NCBI GenBank assembly: GCA_019057775.1 | Contig: JAHLWT010000125.1 | Span: 1 to 38,579, forward strand | Direction of reading: 5' to 3' | Origin: Promethearchaeota archaeon | Lineage (GTDB): Archaea > Asgardarchaeota > Lokiarchaeia > Sigynarchaeales > SOKP01 | Length of the DNA stretch: 38,579 nucleotides | Shown here: positions 36,128-38,579 of the stretch, piece after piece | How the letters are laid out: each line of letters begins with the position of its first letter | Position numbering within the stretch: position 1 is the first letter of the stretch | Program-made: the position numbers and the translations under genes | The notes under the pieces: generated by a model | Databases searched by the model: none | The model's input: only the letters and a program-made list of their open reading frames with translations | What the model was told of the DNA's origin: nothing

Positions 36128-37318
36128 ATGACTCCAATATGGGATATTAAGGCTGATGTTATACATAAAGGGGATAAACTAAGAGATGTTTCACCTTTAT
36201 ATGATAAAACTGAAGTAGATGAAAATGGTTTCACTCATTATGTTTTCAGTAAGGTTTTGTTTAATAATCCCAAATATGTTTTACCAACAAATGATATTTC
36301 ACTTTTTCAAAAATTCATAGATGGTGGTTCAAGGGAGTATCCTTCTGACGGGAATATTCCTACAGATTTAGTTGCGGGGGAAGCAAGAATTATTTTAAAA
36401 GAGATCACGAAAATATCTAAAAATCCTAATGCTGTTTATCATAAAGAAGCTGTTGAATCTTTAAAAAAAGGTAAGCTTGCATTAATAAGAGGGACCGTTA
36501 AATTATATTTAGGTAAATATACAACAAGAGATTGGAGAAGAAAGAGGTTTACAGACGATATTGATTTCTGGATACACAATGTTGATTTATTAGAGCATGC
36601 GTTAAAGAAAACTGGTTGGGTAAAAAATAAGATCACACGTGAATGGGAAAAAAAAGTTTATTGGGATCATCCTCTTTCGAATGAGAGAAAAGAGAACGTA
36701 CTTATCGCATCTAACGATATTAATCAAAATCTTGATTTTGGTGGGGGAAGTTATCTTGATGGTGCAACGTTGAAGGATATTTTCAAAAAGAAATTGAAGA
36801 GAGGACATGATGTTGATATTAGCGATATTATTAACGTAGCAATGGTTTTCAATAAAGCAGAGGGATTTGCTGTTGATAAATGGTATGAAGTATGGGATGC
36901 TTTTGAAGAAAGTGCGAATACTCGCAGCACAAGAACTATTTCTAACTTGATTTGCTTAGTAAGGTATTCTCTTTCAATTGCTGATTATCTTGAAAGAGTA
37001 GGAACTGCTTTACTAAAACTTCATGATCTGATTTTTGATCAAACAATATATCCAAATAAAAAAATAGTTAAAATTACTCGTGTCTCCATTCATTGGCAAA
37101 AATATCTGAAAAACCATGGTCTAGATATTACAAGGGAGTTGATACATAACTATATCTTTGAACAAAGTCATTTCAAACTTTATTACTCAAAAAATCTCAG
37201 GCATTTTGCTGAAAAAGTACTACATCTTTTGAATTCTAGAGTTGAGAACGCTAAAGTTATTTTTGAAATAGAAAAGGAAAACATCTTCTTTAAAAAAGAT
37301 AAGCTTAACATAAACTAA
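36128..37318 (+). CDS. Uncharacterised protein, putative nucleotidyltransferase-like fold, copy 1
   Basis: A 396-residue protein of unrecognised family. Around residues 118-148 the stretch ALIRGTVKLYL ... WRRKRFTDDIDFW resembles a nucleotidyltransferase active site (RG[TA] helix, then D-x-D with D144 and D146), and KRGHDVDISDIINVA (225-239) resembles the second part seen in AbiEii-type proteins. This link is inference. Other conserved segments are IWDIKADVIHKGD, YPSDGNIPTD, RRKRF and NTRSTR. It starts at an ATG and is followed by a paralogue after 77 bases. Its function is unknown. The divergent zinc-ribbon gene is upstream. Confidence 0.75.
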   Translation: MTPIWDIKADVIHKGDKLRDVSPLYDKTEVDENGFTHYVFSKVLFNNPKYVLPTNDISLFQKFIDGGSREYPSDGNIPTDLVAGEARIILKEITKISKNPNAVYHKEAVESLKKGKLALIRGTVKLYLGKYTTRDWRRKRFTDDIDFWIHNVDLLEHALKKTGWVKNKITREWEKKVYWDHPLSNERKENVLIASNDINQNLDFGGGSYLDGATLKDIFKKKLKRGHDVDISDIINVAMVFNKAEGFAVDKWYEVWDAFEESANTRSTRTISNLICLVRYSLSIADYLERVGTALLKLHDLIFDQTIYPNKKIVKITRVSIHWQKYLKNHGLDITRELIHNYIFEQSHFKLYYSKNLRHFAEKVLHLLNSRVENAKVIFEIEKENIFFKKDKLNIN

Positions 37319-37395
37319 TCGAAATGTCGGAAATTTAAGAAAAATACAAATTGGATATTTAATTCATTTTAAACAACCTGTCAGATGATACTACG

Positions 37396-38547
37396 ATGGA
37401 GGGAATTTGGGATATAAGAGCAGATTCAATTCAAGAGGGGGATTGGTTAAGAGAAATATCCCCTATAGCTCGTAAAACTAGAGTTGATAACAATGGTTAT
37501 ACAAATTATTTATTCAGCAAGCAAATGTTTAACAACCCAAATCATTCAATTCCAGATGATGATTTTGAATTGTTTAAAGATTTTTTAGATGGTGGAACTC
37601 AAAATTACCCCTCAGATGGAAACATTCCATGTGATATCACCGCCGCAGAAGCTAGAAAAGTTTTAGATCATATTGTTGCATGTTCTAAAGATTTAAGTAG
37701 TCCTTATTATGAAATTGCAAAAACTGCATTGAAAAATGGTAAAAAAGCTTTGGTAAGAGGTGCTATTAAGTTGTATTTGGGGAAATATACAACTAGAGAT
37801 TGGAGGAGAAAACGCTTTACTGATGAAATTAACTTTTGGACTTTTCAAGTAGGTTTGTTAAACCATGTATTAAGAAAAATAGGTTGGGTAAAAAATAACG
37901 AAACAGGTGAATGGGAAAAAAATCTAGAATGGACTAATCCCGAAACAGGTGAAGATAAACATGATGCAGTTTGTACAGCCAATAATCTAAAAAAATTACT
38001 GGATTTTGGAGCTGGGAGTTATCTTGAAGGGACTGAGCTAAAAGATATCTTTAATAACAAGTTAAAAAGAGGACATGATGTAGATCTAAGTGACATAATG
38101 AATGTAGCTTTATATAGAGATAATCTTGAAAGACGAAATAAAAACGAATGGAATGAAGCCTGGGAGGCCTTTGAGGCAGCAACTAATACTAGAAGTTCTA
38201 GAATCACATCAAATCTAATTAGTTTATGTCGATATTCATTGGGTACCGCTGATTATTTAGTAAGTGTTAGTAATGCAATCAATAAGTATCATGAGAAAAT
38301 CCTTGATTTGATTGAATATCCTAAAGAGTATTTAGAAAAAATCTGTAGAATGTCCATACAATGGATGAAATATTTAAAAAAAAACGGTACAGAAAAAACT
38401 AGAATTATGATACATGAATTCTTAATCGAACAGAAAGATCAAAAGCAGGTTCAAGCGAAGAATTTAAGAACTTTTATCGAAAATATATTAAAATTGCTTA
38501 ATTCAAAATATGAATATCAAAAGATTGTATTTGAAATTGAAAGCTAA
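37396..38547 (+). CDS. Uncharacterised paralogue of the preceding protein, copy 2 with altered motif
   Basis: A 383-residue paralogue of the protein at 36128. The first 150 residues align without a gap, 86 of 150 identical by hand count, and KRGHDVDLSDIMNVA, NTRSSR and the C-terminal half also align. In the stretch matching a nucleotidyltransferase motif it reads DEINFW (E144, N146) where copy 1 has DDIDFW, so the second acidic residue is lost and the first conservatively replaced. The YTTRDWRRKRFTD block is identical. It starts at an ATG, and the window ends 32 bases after its stop. I do not know its function. Confidence 0.75.
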   Translation: MEGIWDIRADSIQEGDWLREISPIARKTRVDNNGYTNYLFSKQMFNNPNHSIPDDDFELFKDFLDGGTQNYPSDGNIPCDITAAEARKVLDHIVACSKDLSSPYYEIAKTALKNGKKALVRGAIKLYLGKYTTRDWRRKRFTDEINFWTFQVGLLNHVLRKIGWVKNNETGEWEKNLEWTNPETGEDKHDAVCTANNLKKLLDFGAGSYLEGTELKDIFNNKLKRGHDVDLSDIMNVALYRDNLERRNKNEWNEAWEAFEAATNTRSSRITSNLISLCRYSLGTADYLVSVSNAINKYHEKILDLIEYPKEYLEKICRMSIQWMKYLKKNGTEKTRIMIHEFLIEQKDQKQVQAKNLRTFIENILKLLNSKYEYQKIVFEIES

Positions 38548-38579
38548 TTAAAGAAAATCATCGTGAAAGATGCGTTTCA

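Overview
The window looks like chromosomal DNA of an Asgard archaeon, probably of the Lokiarchaeia type. It is strongly AT-rich, gene-dense and uses TTG and GTG starts often. It carries archaeal information-processing genes (aIF5A with its hypusine-site lysine, SRP54, FEN1, Nob1, a two-ring CDC48/VAT AAA ATPase, a HerA-like ATPase, TrmY). It also carries two small proteins typical of Asgard genomes: a Roadblock/LC7 protein and a longin-like protein. The lineage is inferred from gene content only; no rRNA or tRNA gene is present.

Layout. 1-1121: the 3' part of a nucleotide-sugar epimerase/decarboxylase and a DUF1616-like membrane-anchored protein. 1118-1391: a diverged tandem duplication that left 3' scraps of the DUF1616 gene and of tldE. 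1323-4148 (minus): tldE and tldD. 4295-4491 (minus): a small zinc-ribbon gene broken at a poly-T run. 4708-10512 (plus): purB, a Bacteroidota-type long purM, a PfkB-family sugar kinase without a normal start, a CPBP membrane protease, a YfcE-type phosphodiesterase and the Roadblock protein. 10555-16174, mixed strands: an alpha/beta hydrolase, nadC, a NikR-like regulator that has lost most nickel ligands, a TIM-barrel isomerase, a class II aldolase, a Y-family polymerase and a 7-TM protein. 16300: the longin-like protein.

16904-24844 is a long minus-strand series: SRP54, TrmY, dihydroorotase, AMMECR1, FGGY kinase, SCP2-domain protein and an unusual fusion of a D-2-hydroxyacid dehydrogenase with a class II aldolase. 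24967-30736 (plus) holds aIF5A, NAD kinase, Nob1, FEN1, CDC48 and a winged-helix protein. 30737-34734 (minus) holds a HerA-like ATPase, a 4-TM protein and a second FGGY kinase. The end has a stand-alone HTH_10 regulator, a zinc-ribbon protein, and two tandem paralogues (36128-38547) of an unrecognised family with a possible nucleotidyltransferase motif.

How the genes fit together. Several encode sugar metabolism: two FGGY kinases, a PfkB kinase, two class II aldolase domains, a TIM-barrel isomerase and a hydroxyacid dehydrogenase. This suggests breakdown of phosphorylated sugars to C2/C3 aldehydes. purB, purM, pyrC, nadC and NAD kinase are nucleotide and cofactor housekeeping. The strongest candidates for something undescribed are the tandem pair at the right end, in which only the first copy keeps the putative catalytic aspartates, and the dehydrogenase-aldolase fusion. 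No CRISPR array, insertion sequence or prophage was seen.
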